This document shows positions 63,921-64,000 of a stretch of DNA of 64,000 bases, in pieces (within the stretch, counting starts at the first letter, position 1; each line of letters opens with the position of its first letter). Made by a program: the position numbers and the translations under genes. A model generated the notes under the pieces. The model did no database searches. It was not told the DNA's origin and saw only the letters and a program-made list of their open reading frames with translations. Source of the stretch: Vibrio japonicus (GTDB taxonomy: Bacteria; Pseudomonadota; Gammaproteobacteria; Enterobacterales; Vibrionaceae); assembly GCF_024582835.1 (NCBI RefSeq), contig NZ_CP102097.1:1178001-1242000 (forward strand), given 5' to 3'.

Positions 63921-63962
63921 AGAAAGGCGTCAGGAGATGGAGTCCTGCGCCTTTCTGTTTTT
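63921..63962. terminator. strong hairpin near right window edge
   Basis: Stem AGAAAGGCG.CAGGA/TCCTG.CGCCTTTCT (about 14 pairs) with a 7-base loop and GTTTTT on the plus side, a weaker U-rich tail on the minus side. It lies upstream of the YhcH-like gene and probably ends a minus-strand transcript that comes from beyond the window. Confidence 0.6.
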
Positions 63963-64000
63963 AGGTTCTAATTAACATTACTTTTGTTTAGTTAATCAGT

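Overview
The window looks like chromosomal DNA from a marine Vibrio, probably of the Harveyi/Parahaemolyticus type. This rests on family-level resemblance of the housekeeping genes (pqiABC, yghU, guaC, an rhlE-like helicase, a RluA-family synthase with a long extension), moderate GC and the accessory content. It is an inference, since no rRNA or other species marker is present. The mix of niche metabolism, many LysR/Lrp regulators and transport genes would suit the second chromosome, but replicon identity cannot be proven here.

Layout. 1-4.7 kb: small proteins (SpoIIAA-like partial gene, alpha/beta hydrolase, Asp/Glu racemase-like enzyme, lipoproteins). 5.1-8.6 kb: pqiABC, an inter-membrane lipid transport operon closed by a strong terminator. 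9.0-15.1 kb: one 2,021-residue amylopullulanase lipoprotein with two complete GH13 catalytic domains. 15.1-31 kb: mostly ordinary single genes and small operons (LprI/MliC-like protein, CAP-domain lipoprotein, DJ-1/PfpI, YbaK-type editing protein, two LysE exporters, GST yghU, HAD phosphatase, 3-hydroxyisobutyrate dehydrogenase-like enzyme, RNA helicase plus yqfB, pseudouridine synthase, Fur-linked siderophore-interacting protein, Lrp regulator, chemotaxis receptor). 31.1-32.5 kb: guaC with an elaborate leader containing a PurR-box-like site and a duplicated hairpin sequence.

32.5-37.4 kb is an AT-rich island immediately downstream of guaC. It holds a multiply broken P2-type integrase, an EVE-HNH modification-dependent nuclease overlapping a MazG-like pyrophosphohydrolase, an unrecognised pair (PUA/EVE-like protein with TTG start, plus a membrane protein with GTG start), a cluster of inverted repeats resembling TnsB-binding sites, and the first ~50 codons of what looks like tnsA. 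guaC is a known attachment site of type I-F3 (CRISPR-associated) Tn7-like transposons, so I read the island as the remnant of such an element or of tandem elements, still carrying a defence cargo.

37.4-41.7 kb: an ABC/FtsX-type transporter with a CrtC/AttH-like lipoprotein. An IS4-type transposase scrap (41.8-42.0 kb) separates it from the phosphonate region. 42.2-54.5 kb: a 2-aminoethylphosphonate-type ABC transporter (fused permease, ATPase) and a LysR regulator on the minus strand, divergent from phnGHIJKLMNP and a binding-protein gene on the plus strand, together a complete C-P lyase pathway with its own importer. 54.5-55.8 kb is a graveyard of gene scraps (hsdR N-terminus, a frameshifted gene, one small membrane ORF). 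55.8-59.7 kb: HlyD-type adaptor, DUF2955/FUSC-like membrane protein and phospholipase-D-like lipoprotein in one operon. 59.8-63.9 kb: aspartoacylase, YfcC-type transporter, LysR regulator and YhcH/YiaL-type protein, suggesting uptake and cleavage of an N-acylated amino acid.
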